Origin: Rhodanobacter sp. OK091
GTDB lineage: Bacteria; Pseudomonadota; Gammaproteobacteria; Xanthomonadales; Rhodanobacteraceae
Direction: 5' to 3'
Assembly (NCBI RefSeq): GCF_900142825.1
Contig: NZ_FRCH01000002.1
Span: 124,001-188,000 of the forward strand
DNA length: 64,000 bases
This document shows positions 15,867-25,020 of this stretch, one piece after another. The notes under the pieces are model-generated. The model made no database searches. It was not told the DNA's origin and saw nothing but the letters and a program-made list of their open reading frames with translations. Positions within the stretch are counted from its first letter, which is position 1. Each line of letters opens with the position of its first letter. The position numbers and the translations under genes are program-made.

Positions 15867-16255
15867 AGGCGATGGCCTATGGGATCGCGCGACCGCACGT
15901 GATGCGTCGGCGGTCATGCGCGCTGCTGTTGTCGGGATCGCTGTGCCTTGCCATGGGAGCGTCGCCTCCCGCCGGTGCAGCGAATGCGGCAGCTCCGAAA
16001 GCGCAGGCGCAGCAGATCGAGATACGCAACTTCGCCTTCGCGCCCAAGTCGCTGACGGTGCGGGCGGGTACCCGTGTGGTATGGACCAACCGGGACGAGG
16101 AACCGCACGTGATCACCAGTGCCGGTTCGCTGTTCGCTTCCTCGAAGGGGCTGGATACCAGCGACTCCTATGCCGTGACGTTTTCCAAACCGGGGACCTA
16201 TGCCTACTACTGCTCGATCCACCCGATGATGGTCGGCACGATCATCGTGCAGTGA
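15863..16255 (+). CDS. exported cupredoxin (plastocyanin-like, type 1 copper)
   Basis: A 130-residue exported protein with a basic, hydrophobic leader (MRRRSCALLLSGSLCLAMG) and a cupredoxin fold. The copper ligands are visible: His in EEPHVI, then Cys, His and Met in YYCSIHPMMVG. WTNRDEEPHV and SYAVTFSKPGTYAYYC are typical of the PetE/amicyanin-like group. It probably passes electrons or handles copper in the periplasm. The start overlaps the phosphoesterase stop (ATGA) with GAGGAGG inside the upstream gene. An alternative start at MRRRSC would shorten the leader. Confidence 0.9.
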   Translation: MKAMAYGIARPHVMRRRSCALLLSGSLCLAMGASPPAGAANAAAPKAQAQQIEIRNFAFAPKSLTVRAGTRVVWTNRDEEPHVITSAGSLFASSKGLDTSDSYAVTFSKPGTYAYYCSIHPMMVGTIIVQ

Positions 16256-17066
16256 GCGGAGCGGTCGAACTGTCAGAGGTTCGGCCGTCGAAGCGGTAGA
16301 TATCCATTGCCAGCAGACCCATGTCGATACCGGCGTCGATCCGTTGCGCCCGTGCGCTTGCACCCGCGGCGCCCAGTGCCACGAACAGAGGAAGCAGGTG
16401 TTCGTCAGTGGGATGTGCACGTTCGGCGAAGGGTGCCTGGCGGCGGTAGTCGAGCAGCGCCTCGATGTCGCCGGCGGCGAGCTTCTGCTCGATCCAGTCG
16501 ATGAACGGCTTCACATACGGCGCCTGCCGTTCGTCGCTGTAACCGGCGCGGAGATCATGCAGGTTGTGGGTGATGCTGCCGGAACCGATCACCAGCACGC
16601 CTTCGTCGCGCAATGGCGCCAGCGCCTGGCCCAGCGCGTAATGATGCGCCGGGCCCAGCTCGGGCTGGATCGAGACCGGCACCACCGGAATGTCGGCGTC
16701 CGGATACAGCAGGCGCAGCGGCACCCACGCACCGTGGTCCAGCCCGCGCGTGGGGTCGGTGCCTGCAGCCAGCTTCGCCTGATCCAGCAGTTGCGCGACG
16801 CGTTCGGCCAATGCCGGCGAACCGGGTGCCGGGTAGCGCAGTTGGTAAAGCGCGGCGGGGAAGCCGCCGAAGTCGTGGATGGTTTCCGGTATGGCTGCAC
16901 TACCAACCAGCGGCTTCCGCGACAGCCAATGGGCGCTCGCCATCACGATCGCCTTCGGTCGCGGCAACGCGGCGGCCAGCTCGGCCAGCCGCGCGCCAGT
17001 CAGGCCCGGGTGCAGCGCGGTCATCGGCGAACCGTGCGAGATGTACAAGCTGGGTAGAGTGGTCAT
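16242..17066 (-). CDS. ygiD: extradiol ring-cleavage dioxygenase, 4,5-DOPA dioxygenase (YgiD/LigB) type
   Basis: A 274-residue LigB-superfamily enzyme. The metal-binding and catalytic His residues stand in YISHGSPM, ASAHWLSRK, GLDHGAWVPLRLLYP and GSITHNLHDL. Bacterial members open catechol rings such as DOPA; the physiological substrate is uncertain. ATG 17066 is chosen because GGAG lies eight bases upstream and the conserved start LPSLYISHGSP follows at once. Its 3' end overlaps the convergent cupredoxin gene by 14 bases. Confidence 0.88.
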   Translation of the reverse strand: MTTLPSLYISHGSPMTALHPGLTGARLAELAAALPRPKAIVMASAHWLSRKPLVGSAAIPETIHDFGGFPAALYQLRYPAPGSPALAERVAQLLDQAKLAAGTDPTRGLDHGAWVPLRLLYPDADIPVVPVSIQPELGPAHHYALGQALAPLRDEGVLVIGSGSITHNLHDLRAGYSDERQAPYVKPFIDWIEQKLAAGDIEALLDYRRQAPFAERAHPTDEHLLPLFVALGAAGASARAQRIDAGIDMGLLAMDIYRFDGRTSDSSTAPLTAR

Positions 17067-17208
17067 GAGCATCGCTCCGTTGAAATCGGCACCGCCATGA
17101 TGGGGGCGCGGCGGAGATTTGCAGAGGCTGTCGGCGGAAACGATGTGTTGCCACATCGCTGCCTGTCGCACCGCCGGCCTTCAAGGCAAGCGGTGCGATC
17201 CGGTGCGC

Positions 17209-19155
17209 TTACTTGCGGCGCGGCGGCTTGCCGCCACTGGGCCGCGGCTTGAATCCGCCGGGTTTCTTGAAACCACCAGGCTTGTGTGCCGGGGGGGCGC
17301 TGGTGCCGGTGTCGGTGCCGTCCCACTCGTGGATGCGCAACTGCTGCTGCACCACCCACACTTTCTTCAGGTGCTCGAACACTTCCGCCGGCATGCCATC
17401 GGGCAGGTCGATCAGGCTGTAGTGGTCGCGGATGCTGAGGCGGCCGATGAACTGGCTTTCCAGCCCGGCCTCGTTGGCGATCGCGCCCACGATATTGCCC
17501 GGCTTCACGCCGTGCTCGTGGCCGACCTCGATGCGGTAGGTGCGCTTGCCTTCCTCGGTGGCGTGCGCGCGCACCGGGCGATGGGCGAAGTCGCGCGGCG
17601 AAGCCTGCTCGTGCCCGGCACGCTCGTGCGCGGCATGCTCTCGAGAGGCATGTTCGCGCGGCCGCTGTTCATGCGGTCTGGACTCGCGCGGAGCATGGCT
17701 GGCTGCGCTTGTTTCACGCCCGCTAGGCGGGCGTCGCTCGCTGCTGGTGCGTTCGCGCGGGGCCGCGCGGTCGACGCGTTCACGCGAGGCGGGTTCGTAC
17801 TTTTCGCGCTTCGGCGGCGGCGCCAGCAGCAGCGGCTGATCGCCTTGCGCGATGCGCGCGAGTGCGGCGGCAATCTCCACCGCCGGCACGTTGTGCTCCT
17901 GCTCGTACTGCTCGATCAGTTGCTGGAACTGGCCGAGCTCGCCCTGCGCCAGCATGTCGCTGATGCGTTGCTTGAACTTGCCGATGCGCACGTCGTTGAC
18001 CACCTCGACCGACGGCAGTTGCATCTGTTCGATCGGCTGGCGGGTGGCGCGCTCGATCGCGTTCAGCATGCCGCGCTCGCGCGGGCTGACGAACAGGATT
18101 GCGTCACCGGCGCGGCCAGCGCGACCCGTGCGGCCGATGCGATGCACGTAGCTCTCGGTGTCGTAAGGGATGTCGTAGTTCAGCACGTGGCTGATGCGCT
18201 CCACGTCGAGGCCACGTGCGGCCACGTCGGTGGCGACCAGGATGTCGAGCTTGCCGTCCTTCAGCTGCTGGATCACCCGCTCGCGCTGCGGCTGGGCGAT
18301 GTCGCCGTTGATCGCAGCAGCGGCCAGGCCACGCGCCTGCAGCTTGCCGGCCAGTTCCTCGGTAGCCTGCTTGGTGCGCGCGAAGATGATCATCGCGTCG
18401 AACGGCTCGGCTTCCAGGATGCGCGTCATCGCATCGAGCTTGTGCATGCCGCTGACGAACCAGTAGCGCTGGCGGATGTTCGGCGCGGTGCTGGTGGAAG
18501 TCTTGATGGTGACTTCGACCGGGTCCTTCAGATGGCGCTGCGCGATCTTGCGGATCACGCTTGGCATGGTCGCCGAAAACAGCGCGACCTGGCGTTGCGG
18601 CGGCGTCGCCTGCAGCACCTTCTCGACGTCGTCGATGAAGCCCATGCGCAGCATTTCGTCGGCTTCGTCGAGCACCAGGTATTTCAGCTCGGACAGATCC
18701 AGCGTGCCCTTGTCCATGTGGTCGATCACGCGGCCGGGCGTACCGACGACGACATGCACGCCGCGCTTGAGCGAATGCAACTGCGGGCCGTAGCTCTGGC
18801 CGCCGTAGATCGGCAACACCTGGAAGCCGGGAATGTGCGCGGCGTAGCGCTGGAACGCCTCGGCGACCTGAATCGCCAACTCGCGTGTGGGCGCCAGCAC
18901 CAGCGCCTGCGGCTTGCCGGCGCGCGGACTGATCCGCGACAGGATCGGCAGCGCGAACGCGGCGGTCTTGCCGGTACCGGTCTGCGCCTGGCCGAGCACG
19001 TCGCGGCCTTCCAGCAAGGGTGGGATCGTGGCGGCCTGGATCGGCGAGGGCGATTCATAGCCGACGTCGGCCAGTACGCGCAGAACGTCAGGGTGCAGCG
19101 CGAGTGCGCCAAAGCCGGACGGAACCGGGGCGTTGTCGGAAACGGGGGAAGACAT
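17209..19155 (-). CDS. deaD: DEAD-box RNA helicase, DeaD/CsdA type with DbpA-like RNA-binding domain
   Basis: A 648-residue helicase. The core (1-370) has GFGALALHPDV, AQTGTGKTAAFALP, PTRELAIQ, TPGRVIDH, VLDEADEML, FSATMP, VATDVAARGLDV and HRIGRTGRAGRAG. A polar linker (about 465-560) is very rich in Arg, Glu and His with recurring REHASREH-like units. A DbpA-type RNA-binding domain follows (YRIEVGHEHGVKPGNIVGAIANEAGL) and a basic Gly/Pro/Lys tail (KPGGFKKPGGFK) ends the protein. This architecture fits ribosome assembly or cold adaptation. Overlapping plus-strand ORFs are shadows. Confidence 0.95.
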   Translation of the reverse strand: MSSPVSDNAPVPSGFGALALHPDVLRVLADVGYESPSPIQAATIPPLLEGRDVLGQAQTGTGKTAAFALPILSRISPRAGKPQALVLAPTRELAIQVAEAFQRYAAHIPGFQVLPIYGGQSYGPQLHSLKRGVHVVVGTPGRVIDHMDKGTLDLSELKYLVLDEADEMLRMGFIDDVEKVLQATPPQRQVALFSATMPSVIRKIAQRHLKDPVEVTIKTSTSTAPNIRQRYWFVSGMHKLDAMTRILEAEPFDAMIIFARTKQATEELAGKLQARGLAAAAINGDIAQPQRERVIQQLKDGKLDILVATDVAARGLDVERISHVLNYDIPYDTESYVHRIGRTGRAGRAGDAILFVSPRERGMLNAIERATRQPIEQMQLPSVEVVNDVRIGKFKQRISDMLAQGELGQFQQLIEQYEQEHNVPAVEIAAALARIAQGDQPLLLAPPPKREKYEPASRERVDRAAPRERTSSERRPPSGRETSAASHAPRESRPHEQRPREHASREHAAHERAGHEQASPRDFAHRPVRAHATEEGKRTYRIEVGHEHGVKPGNIVGAIANEAGLESQFIGRLSIRDHYSLIDLPDGMPAEVFEHLKKVWVVQQQLRIHEWDGTDTGTSAPPAHKPGGFKKPGGFKPRPSGGKPPRRK

Positions 19156-19307
19156 GGGGGTACCTCAAAACAAAGAGCGGCGCCGGGAATGCGGTGCGCA
19201 AGTCGTGCATTCTATCAGTCTCCGCGCTTGCGCGTCGCCACGCTCGCTGAACGCGTGCTCGGGCGGTGCGCCGTTATGCTTCGAAGCGGTTGATGACGAG
19301 GATGAGC

Positions 19308-20150
19308 ATGCTCGAAACGATTTCCGAACAGCGCCTGCACGGCGGCGTGCAGGGGTTTTACCGGCATCAGTCGGAAGCTTGTGCCGGGCCGATGCGCTTT
19401 GCCGTGTATCAGCCGCCGCAAGCCGTGCAGCAGGCGTGTCCGGTACTGTATTTCCTGGCCGGACTCACCTGTACCGAAGAGACGGCGACGATCAAGGCCG
19501 GGGCGCAGCGGCTGGCGGCCGAGCTGGGCCTGGTGCTGGTGATGCCCGATACCAGCCCGCGCAATACCGGTATCGACGGCGCCACCGGCGACTGGGAATT
19601 CGGCGAAGGCGCAGGCTTCTATGTCGACGCCAGTGCCGCGCCATGGTCGGCGCATTTCCGCATGCGCAGCTACGTGGCCGATGAGTTGCCGGCGTTGATC
19701 GCCGCGCACTTTCCGGCAGATGTCGAACGCAGCGGCATCTGTGGTCATTCCATGGGCGGCCACGGTGCGCTGACCATCGCATTGACGCATCCGACGCGCT
19801 ATCGCTCGGTGTCGGCGTTCGCACCGATCGTGGCACCCAGCGAGGTGCCTTGGGGCAGGAAGGCATTGCCGCGTTATCTCGGCGCCGACCCGAAAGCGTG
19901 GGCCGGCTACGATGCCAGCGAGCTAGTGCGCAGGCAGACCTTTCCCGGCGTGATCCTGATCGATCAGGGTGAAGCCGACCCGTTCCTCGACACCCAGCTG
20001 AAACCCGAGCTGTTCGACCAGGCCTGTGCCGAAGCGGGGCAGGGCTTGTTGCTGCGTCGGCACGCCGGTTATGACCACAGTTACTGGTTCATCGCCAGCT
20101 TCATCGACGACCACTTGCGTCATCACGCCGGGGCGTTGGGTCTGTTGTGA
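19308..20150 (+). CDS. fghA: S-formylglutathione hydrolase
   Basis: A 280-residue serine esterase that releases formate from S-formylglutathione in glutathione-dependent formaldehyde removal. The nucleophile elbow is GHSMGGHGAL, the acid lies near DQGEADPFL, and the catalytic His is in GYDHSYWFI. The block LAGLTCTEETATIKAGAQRLAAELG is typical. ATG 19308 is chosen for GAGG six bases upstream. Its usual partner, glutathione-dependent alcohol dehydrogenase, is not in the window. It is divergent from deaD. Confidence 0.93.
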   Translation: MLETISEQRLHGGVQGFYRHQSEACAGPMRFAVYQPPQAVQQACPVLYFLAGLTCTEETATIKAGAQRLAAELGLVLVMPDTSPRNTGIDGATGDWEFGEGAGFYVDASAAPWSAHFRMRSYVADELPALIAAHFPADVERSGICGHSMGGHGALTIALTHPTRYRSVSAFAPIVAPSEVPWGRKALPRYLGADPKAWAGYDASELVRRQTFPGVILIDQGEADPFLDTQLKPELFDQACAEAGQGLLLRRHAGYDHSYWFIASFIDDHLRHHAGALGLL

Positions 20151-20193
20151 GCGTCTGGGCCGGGCCGCGAACCGCACGTACCGGTTTCCCATA

Positions 20194-20225
20194 CGAATGT
20201 GGCGGCCCGAGGGCCGCCACATTCG
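20194..20225. terminator. shared hairpin between convergent fghA and rhlE
   Basis: A perfect 15-base inverted repeat: CGAATGTGGCGGCCC (20194-20208) and its complement (20211-20225) with a two-base centre. It lies between two genes that end toward each other. There is no strong T-run on either side, so it may act as a transcript-end stabiliser as much as a terminator. Confidence 0.7.
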
Positions 20226-20244
20226 GTGTCACTCGAGCGATCGC

Positions 20245-21570
20245 TCAGGCCTTGGCGGCCGGGCGTGGATTCGAGCGACGGCGCTGATTGCCGGCGGCGT
20301 GATCGCTACGGCCTTGCGGCGCATAACCATTCGGGCGGGCCGAACCGGACGTCTTGCCCTGGCGTGGCTGGCGTTGCGGTGCACGCTGTTGCGGGCGCTG
20401 CACCGGGCGCGGCGCGCCGGCATCCAGCCTCAGCGGGGTGGACGGCTCGTAACCGGTCACGTTGTTGATCGCGATGTCCTGGCTGAGCAGCTTGCGGATG
20501 TCGCGCAGCAAGCCGGATTCGTCGTGGCTGACCAGCGACACCGCCAGGCCTTCCATGCCGGCGCGACCGGTGCGGCCGATGCGGTGCACGTAGTCCTCGG
20601 CGACCATCGGCAGGTCGAAGTTGATCACGATCGGCAACTGCTCGATGTCGATGCCGCGGGCAGCGATGTCGGTGGCCACCAGCACGGTGACGCGGCTGCT
20701 CTTGAAGTCGCTGAGCGCGCGGGTGCGTGCATTCTGGCTCTTGTTGCCGTGGATGGCGGCGGTGCGCAGGCCGGAGGCGTTGAGGAAGGTCACCAGCTTG
20801 TCGGCGCCATGCTTGGTGCGGCTGAACACCAACGACTGCCGACGGCTGTCCGCCGACAGCAGATGCAGCAGCAGATCGCGCTTGCGCGAAGCATCGACCG
20901 GGTGCACCTGATGGCTGACCAAAGTCGCGACCGCGTTCGGCGTCGAGACCGAGATCTCGCGCGGGTTGTGCATGAACTCCATCGCCAGCGTCTTGATCGC
21001 CGGTGCGAAGGTGGCGGAGAACAGCAGGGTCTGCCGCTTCTTCGGCAACGCGACCAGGATGCGCTTCAGTGCGGGCAGGAAGCCCATGTCGAGCATGCGG
21101 TCGGCCTCGTCCAGCACCAGCGTTTCCACGGCGGACAGGTCCAGCGTGCGCTGCTGCATGTGGTCCATCAGCCGGCCGGGGGTGGCGATGACGATGTCCA
21201 CGCCGCGGCGCAGAGCATTGATCTGCGGGCCCATGCTTACGCCGCCGAAGATGGTGGTGGCGCTGACCTGCATGTGCTTGCCATAGTCGCGCAGGTTTTC
21301 GTGCACCTGGGCGGCGAGCTCGCGGGTCGGGGTCAGCACCAGCGCGCGCGGACGGCGGGTCATGGTCTGGCCGCTGGTGGACAGTTTCTGCAGCAACGGC
21401 AGCGCGAACGCGGCGGTCTTGCCGGTGCCGGTCTGGGCGGCGGCGAGCAGATCCTGACCTGCCAGCGCCGGCGGAATCGCGGCGGACTGGATCGGGGTAG
21501 GCTGGGTGTAGCCGTAATCGGCAAGCGCACGCAGCAACGCGGGCGCAAGGCCCAGCGAATCAAAAGACAT
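20245..21570 (-). CDS. rhlE: DEAD-box RNA helicase, RhlE type
   Basis: A 441-residue RNA helicase. The order MSFDSLGLAPALLRAL, QPTPIQ, AQTGTGKTAAFALP, PTRELAAQV, TPGRLMDHM, VLDEADRMLDMGF, FSATF, VATDIAARGIDI and HRIGRTGRAG is complete. The C-terminal 70 residues are basic, rich in Gln, Arg and Pro, as in RhlE proteins that join the RNA degradosome or ribosome assembly. It is a second, distinct helicase beside deaD, with fghA between them. Confidence 0.94.
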   Translation of the reverse strand: MSFDSLGLAPALLRALADYGYTQPTPIQSAAIPPALAGQDLLAAAQTGTGKTAAFALPLLQKLSTSGQTMTRRPRALVLTPTRELAAQVHENLRDYGKHMQVSATTIFGGVSMGPQINALRRGVDIVIATPGRLMDHMQQRTLDLSAVETLVLDEADRMLDMGFLPALKRILVALPKKRQTLLFSATFAPAIKTLAMEFMHNPREISVSTPNAVATLVSHQVHPVDASRKRDLLLHLLSADSRRQSLVFSRTKHGADKLVTFLNASGLRTAAIHGNKSQNARTRALSDFKSSRVTVLVATDIAARGIDIEQLPIVINFDLPMVAEDYVHRIGRTGRAGMEGLAVSLVSHDESGLLRDIRKLLSQDIAINNVTGYEPSTPLRLDAGAPRPVQRPQQRAPQRQPRQGKTSGSARPNGYAPQGRSDHAAGNQRRRSNPRPAAKA

Positions 21571-21737
21571 GTAACACTCCTGAGCAACCCGGAGTGTTCA
21601 TACCGTGTTGCGGACTTGGGGGAAGAGGGCGGCAGTGTGCCGCAGCAGTCAGAGCGACTGCGCCGGCAAGTATAGACTATCCATTGATGCCGTGCTTGCC
21701 CGATGGTCGCCAAACTGAATGGGGCGGCAAAAACCGC

Positions 21738-22394
21738 TTAGTGATGCGGCCGTGCCACGATCAGATAACTGTTGAACGGGGTATAGCCACGCAGCGGTTC
21801 GATGCGCACATCGAGCCCAGCGTTTTCCAATGGCGCGCGCAATTCATCGGCAGTCGGATAGTGCTGCGCCCCACCGGGAATCCAGCCGGACACGCGCAGG
21901 AAAAACTCCTCGATCCGAGTCGCGTGGAAACGCCAGTTCGGTTCGTACAACACGTTGCGGATGATCAGGCAGCCTTGCGGTGCCAGATGACGGATGGCCG
22001 CCTGCAATAGCGCGGGCTGACGTTCGGCAGGCAGATAGTGCAGCACGTCGAGCAGGGCGATGTGACCGTGCATCGGCGGAAGGTCGGCCACGTCGGCGTG
22101 CCGCAGGCCCATCACGGCGTCGAGCCCGGCACGCCGCACGGCAATCCGTCCAGCAGCGATCTTGCGCGGGTCGTGATCGAGTCCGAGATACGGCTGCCCA
22201 TGTCCCTGTGCGTGCAGATACTGCCCGAGCAGCCCGATGCCACAGCCGATGTCGAGCAAGGGCAGTCGACTGCCGGCAATCAGCTTCGTGGTAGCCGCAT
22301 AGACCGGGTCGCTGGCCAGCTTGCTTCTGATGTAACAGCGCTGCAGGTGGTTGTCATACAGGCTGATGATGCGATGTCGGGTGCGGCGATCCAT
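21738..22394 (-). CDS. class I SAM-dependent methyltransferase
   Basis: A 218-residue protein. Motif I is LLDIGCGIGLLGQYL, the acidic loop is YLGLDHDPRK, and HIALLDVLHYL is the post-II block; the C-terminal half has GCLIIRNVLYEPNWRF and a C-terminal beta strand NSYLIVARP. The conserved N-terminus DNHLQRCYIRSKLASDP recalls methyltransferases near polyketide or lipid clusters, but no such cluster is here. The substrate is unknown. Confidence 0.82.
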   Translation of the reverse strand: MDRRTRHRIISLYDNHLQRCYIRSKLASDPVYAATTKLIAGSRLPLLDIGCGIGLLGQYLHAQGHGQPYLGLDHDPRKIAAGRIAVRRAGLDAVMGLRHADVADLPPMHGHIALLDVLHYLPAERQPALLQAAIRHLAPQGCLIIRNVLYEPNWRFHATRIEEFFLRVSGWIPGGAQHYPTADELRAPLENAGLDVRIEPLRGYTPFNSYLIVARPHH

Positions 22395-22534
22395 TCAGGG
22401 CTTCCCCAGGTCCCGGCCTTGGGCTGTTGTTGCAGCCTAGGTCATCGAGTGCGCGCGTGTCATGCATCGCTGCCGCGCATTCCAGTCATCCCCAGCATAC
22501 GATAGCGGCCATCTACCGATTCGAGGAACTCCCG

Positions 22535-23767
22535 ATGTCGCTGGTTGCGCCCCTGCGTGAACTCGATGCCACCCAGCGTCACACCGTGCTGGCAAGTTTC
22601 CTCGGCTGGACGCTGGATGCGTTCGACTACTTCCTGCTGACTTTCGTCATCGTCACGGTGTCGAAAGAGTTCGAGGTGGGTACGGCGCAAATCACCTACG
22701 CGCTGTTCCTGACTCTCGCCGCGCGGCCGCTGGGCGCGTTGTTGTTCGGGCGACTGGCCGATCGTTTCGGACGACGGCCCATCCTGATGCTCGACGTGAT
22801 CCTGTTTTCGATGTTCGAACTGGCCACTGCGTTCTCGACGTCGCTCACGATGCTGCTGGTGCTGCGTTTCCTGTTCGGCGTGGCGATGGGGGGTGAATGG
22901 GGCATCGGTGCATCGCTGGCGATGGAGTCGATACCGGCAAAGGCCCGCGGTGCGGTTTCCGGTTTGCTGCAGAGCGGCTATCCGTGCGGCTTCTTTCTCG
23001 CGGCGCTGGCGAACTGGCTGCTGGTCGACCACATCGGTTGGCGCGGGCTGTTCGTGGTTGGCGCGGCGCCGGCTTTGCTGGTGCTGTACATCCGGCGCAA
23101 GGTGCCGGAGTCGGCGGTATGGCAAGAGGGACAGCGGGCATCGAAGCGGCCCGGCCTGTTCGAGGCCATGCGCGGGCAGTGGAAGCTGGCCGTCTATCTG
23201 ATGCTGTTGATGATGGCGTTCAACATGTTCAGCCACGGCTCGCAGGACATGTATCACACCTTCGAGGAAACCAACCTGCACTTGCCCACCGGCTCGGCAA
23301 CGGCCTTCATGCTGGTGGCGCTGCTGAATCTCGGCGCCCTGACCGGCGGTCTTTATTTCGGCGCGCTGTCGGAGCGGATCGGGCGGCGCAAGGCGATGAT
23401 GATCGCCGCGTTGCTGGCGATACCGGTGATTCCTCTGTGGATGTATGGCGGCTCGCTGATCCTGCTGGGCCTCGGCGCGTTTCTGATCCAGGTGATGGTG
23501 CAAGGTGCCTGGGGCGTCGTGCCGACCCATCTGAACGAGTTGTCGCCGGCAGCAGTGCGCGGCACCTTGCCGGGGTTTGCCTATCAGATGGGCAACCTGC
23601 TGGCGGCGGTCACCGCTACGGCGCAGACCTGGCTGGCTCAGCGGCATGGTGGCGATTTCGCGTTCGCGATGTCGCTGTGGATGGTGCTGGTGGCCTTGTT
23701 GCTGGCTGTACTGCTATGGCTTGGGCCGGAGGCGCGCGGCGTGGGTTTTGGTCACGCAGAGTCATGA
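22535..23767 (+). CDS. MFS transporter, sialate/lactate (SHS) type
   Basis: A 410-residue, 12-helix major facilitator. The N-terminal GWTLDAFDYFLLTFVIVTV, the loop GRLADRFGRRPILM, the block MGGEWGIGASLAMESIPAKARG and the second-half repeat GALSERIGRRKAMM match the SHS family (lactate, sialic acid and other monocarboxylates). ATG 22535 is chosen for GAGGA upstream. Substrate is not certain. It ends 66 bases before slyD. Confidence 0.82.
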   Translation: MSLVAPLRELDATQRHTVLASFLGWTLDAFDYFLLTFVIVTVSKEFEVGTAQITYALFLTLAARPLGALLFGRLADRFGRRPILMLDVILFSMFELATAFSTSLTMLLVLRFLFGVAMGGEWGIGASLAMESIPAKARGAVSGLLQSGYPCGFFLAALANWLLVDHIGWRGLFVVGAAPALLVLYIRRKVPESAVWQEGQRASKRPGLFEAMRGQWKLAVYLMLLMMAFNMFSHGSQDMYHTFEETNLHLPTGSATAFMLVALLNLGALTGGLYFGALSERIGRRKAMMIAALLAIPVIPLWMYGGSLILLGLGAFLIQVMVQGAWGVVPTHLNELSPAAVRGTLPGFAYQMGNLLAAVTATAQTWLAQRHGGDFAFAMSLWMVLVALLLAVLLWLGPEARGVGFGHAES

Positions 23768-23833
23768 CGCGCAGCTGGCCGCTTGTCGGCTGCTGCTAGA
23801 ATCCATTGTTTGATCCCATCGACGAGACACGCA

Positions 23834-24319
23834 ATGAAGGCTGGCAAGGACAAGGTCATCGCGATCCACTACACGCTGACGGTGGACGGTGAAAAGGTTG
23901 AGAGCTCGCACGACCACGACGAGCAACTGTGGATCCTGCTGGGCCATGGCCAGCTGATTCCGGGTCTGGAAACGGCGCTAGAAGGCCACGAAGCCGGCGA
24001 TACGCTATCAGTGGATGTGGCCGCTGCCGATGGTTACGGCGAGCGCCAGGAAGGTCAGGTCCAGCGCATGTCGAAGAAGTATTTTCCGAACGCCAGCCGG
24101 CTCAAGCCGGGCATGGTCACCGTGCTGAAGCTGAAGGACGGCGGCCAGCGCGCCGTGACGGTGCACAAGGTCGGTATGAGCGCGATCGATGTGGATCTGA
24201 ACCACCCGATGGCCGGCAAGACCTTGCATTTCGACGTGGCCCTCGGCGAAGTGCGCGATGCCACCGAAGAGGAAATCCAGCACGGCCACGCGCATGCGCC
24301 GGGTGCCGATGCGCATTGA
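23834..24319 (+). CDS. slyD: FKBP-type peptidyl-prolyl isomerase, SlyD type
   Basis: A 161-residue cytoplasmic folding helper. The FKBP half is split by an insert-in-flap domain in the usual order: KVIAIHYTLTVDGEKVESS, WILLGHGQLIPGLETALEGHEAGD, insert (VDVAAADGYGERQEGQVQRM), then VDLNHPMAGKTLHFDVALGEVRDAT. The tail is short with three His (HGHAHAPGADAH), less than the long metal-binding tail of E. coli SlyD, so nickel delivery may be weak. A TAGAAT -10-like box stands at 23797-23802. Confidence 0.93.
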   Translation: MKAGKDKVIAIHYTLTVDGEKVESSHDHDEQLWILLGHGQLIPGLETALEGHEAGDTLSVDVAAADGYGERQEGQVQRMSKKYFPNASRLKPGMVTVLKLKDGGQRAVTVHKVGMSAIDVDLNHPMAGKTLHFDVALGEVRDATEEEIQHGHAHAPGADAH

Positions 24320-24344
24320 AAGTCCGTTTCAATGAAGTAAAACC

Positions 24345-24369
24345 ACAACGGCGCCCACGGCGCCGTTGT
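24345..24369 (+). terminator. slyD terminator hairpin
   Basis: ACAACGGCGCC (24345-24355), CAC, and GGCGCCGTTGT (24359-24369): an 11-base perfect stem 25 bases after the slyD stop. The following bases, TCGTTAG, are only weakly T-rich. Confidence 0.7.
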
Positions 24370-24378
24370 TCGTTAGAT

Positions 24379-24418
24379 CCTTCTCCCCCTCTGAGGAGAA
24401 GGTTGGAATGAGGGGCCA
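24379..24418. repeat. palindromic intergenic repeat (CCTTCTCC family, copy 2)
   Basis: CCTTCTCC (24379-24386) and GGAGAAGG (24395-24402), followed by TTGGAATGAGGGGCC. It matches the unit at 8797 (palindrome, then a GGxATGAGGGG trailer) and lies between convergent genes. Confidence 0.6.
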
Positions 24419-24442
24419 ATCTCGCCCGGTACTTGATTACCC

Positions 24443-25018
24443 TCAGTCCAGCAACCGCTTCCCATAAGCAAAATGGCCGCCCCAGTACGGCCCGTCGATA
24501 TCGTCCAGTCGCACGGTGCCGCCACTGTTCGGCGCATGCACGAAACGGCCCTTGCCGACATATACGCCGACATGGCTGATCGCGCCGTCGATGTCGAAGA
24601 ACACCAGATCGCCACTGGCCAGTTGGGTCATCCGGCGCACCTTTTGGCCGTCCATGACAGCCATGTCACGCGAAGTGCGCGGCAGCTCGATGCGGGCAGC
24701 GGTGCGATAGATGTAGTCGACCAGGCCGCTGCAGTCGAAGCCGCCAGCCGGAGTGTTGCCACCCCAGCGGTACGGCGTGCCGACCAAACCGATCGCGCGA
24801 AACAGGATGTCGTTCGCCGCACCGGCGCTGGCGGCCGAAGGTGCGCGTGGCGGCAGATCGGCCAAGGCCGAGTGCGAGGTCGTGAAGGTGGGCTGGCGGC
24901 GATGCGGACTGCTGGCGCAGGCGGCCAGCAGCAGAACCAAAGTGGCGAGCAACAGTTGGCGCGCAGCACGCGGAGGCCATGCTTTGGACGTGTATCGAGC
25001 TGCGGAGCCCCTACGCAT
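24443..25018 (-). CDS. NlpC/P60 (C40) cell-wall peptidase lipoprotein
   Basis: A 191-residue lipoprotein. A basic N-terminus leads to the lipobox LLLAAC, so the mature protein is anchored by Cys. After a linker the C40 domain runs from GTPYRWGGNTPAGGFDCSGLVDYIY (catalytic Cys), through RRMTQLASGDLVFF and SHVGVYVGKGRFVHAP (catalytic His and third polar residue). It resembles Spr/MepS and YafL, which cut peptidoglycan cross-links. A ten-base inverted repeat lies just before the start codon. Confidence 0.9.
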   Translation of the reverse strand: MRRGSAARYTSKAWPPRAARQLLLATLVLLLAACASSPHRRQPTFTTSHSALADLPPRAPSAASAGAANDILFRAIGLVGTPYRWGGNTPAGGFDCSGLVDYIYRTAARIELPRTSRDMAVMDGQKVRRMTQLASGDLVFFDIDGAISHVGVYVGKGRFVHAPNSGGTVRLDDIDGPYWGGHFAYGKRLLD

Positions 25019-25020
25019 GC

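Noticed and set aside
17119..19293. A 724-codon plus-strand open frame opposite deaD
   Set aside because: Antisense of the helicase gene; no domain, biased composition.
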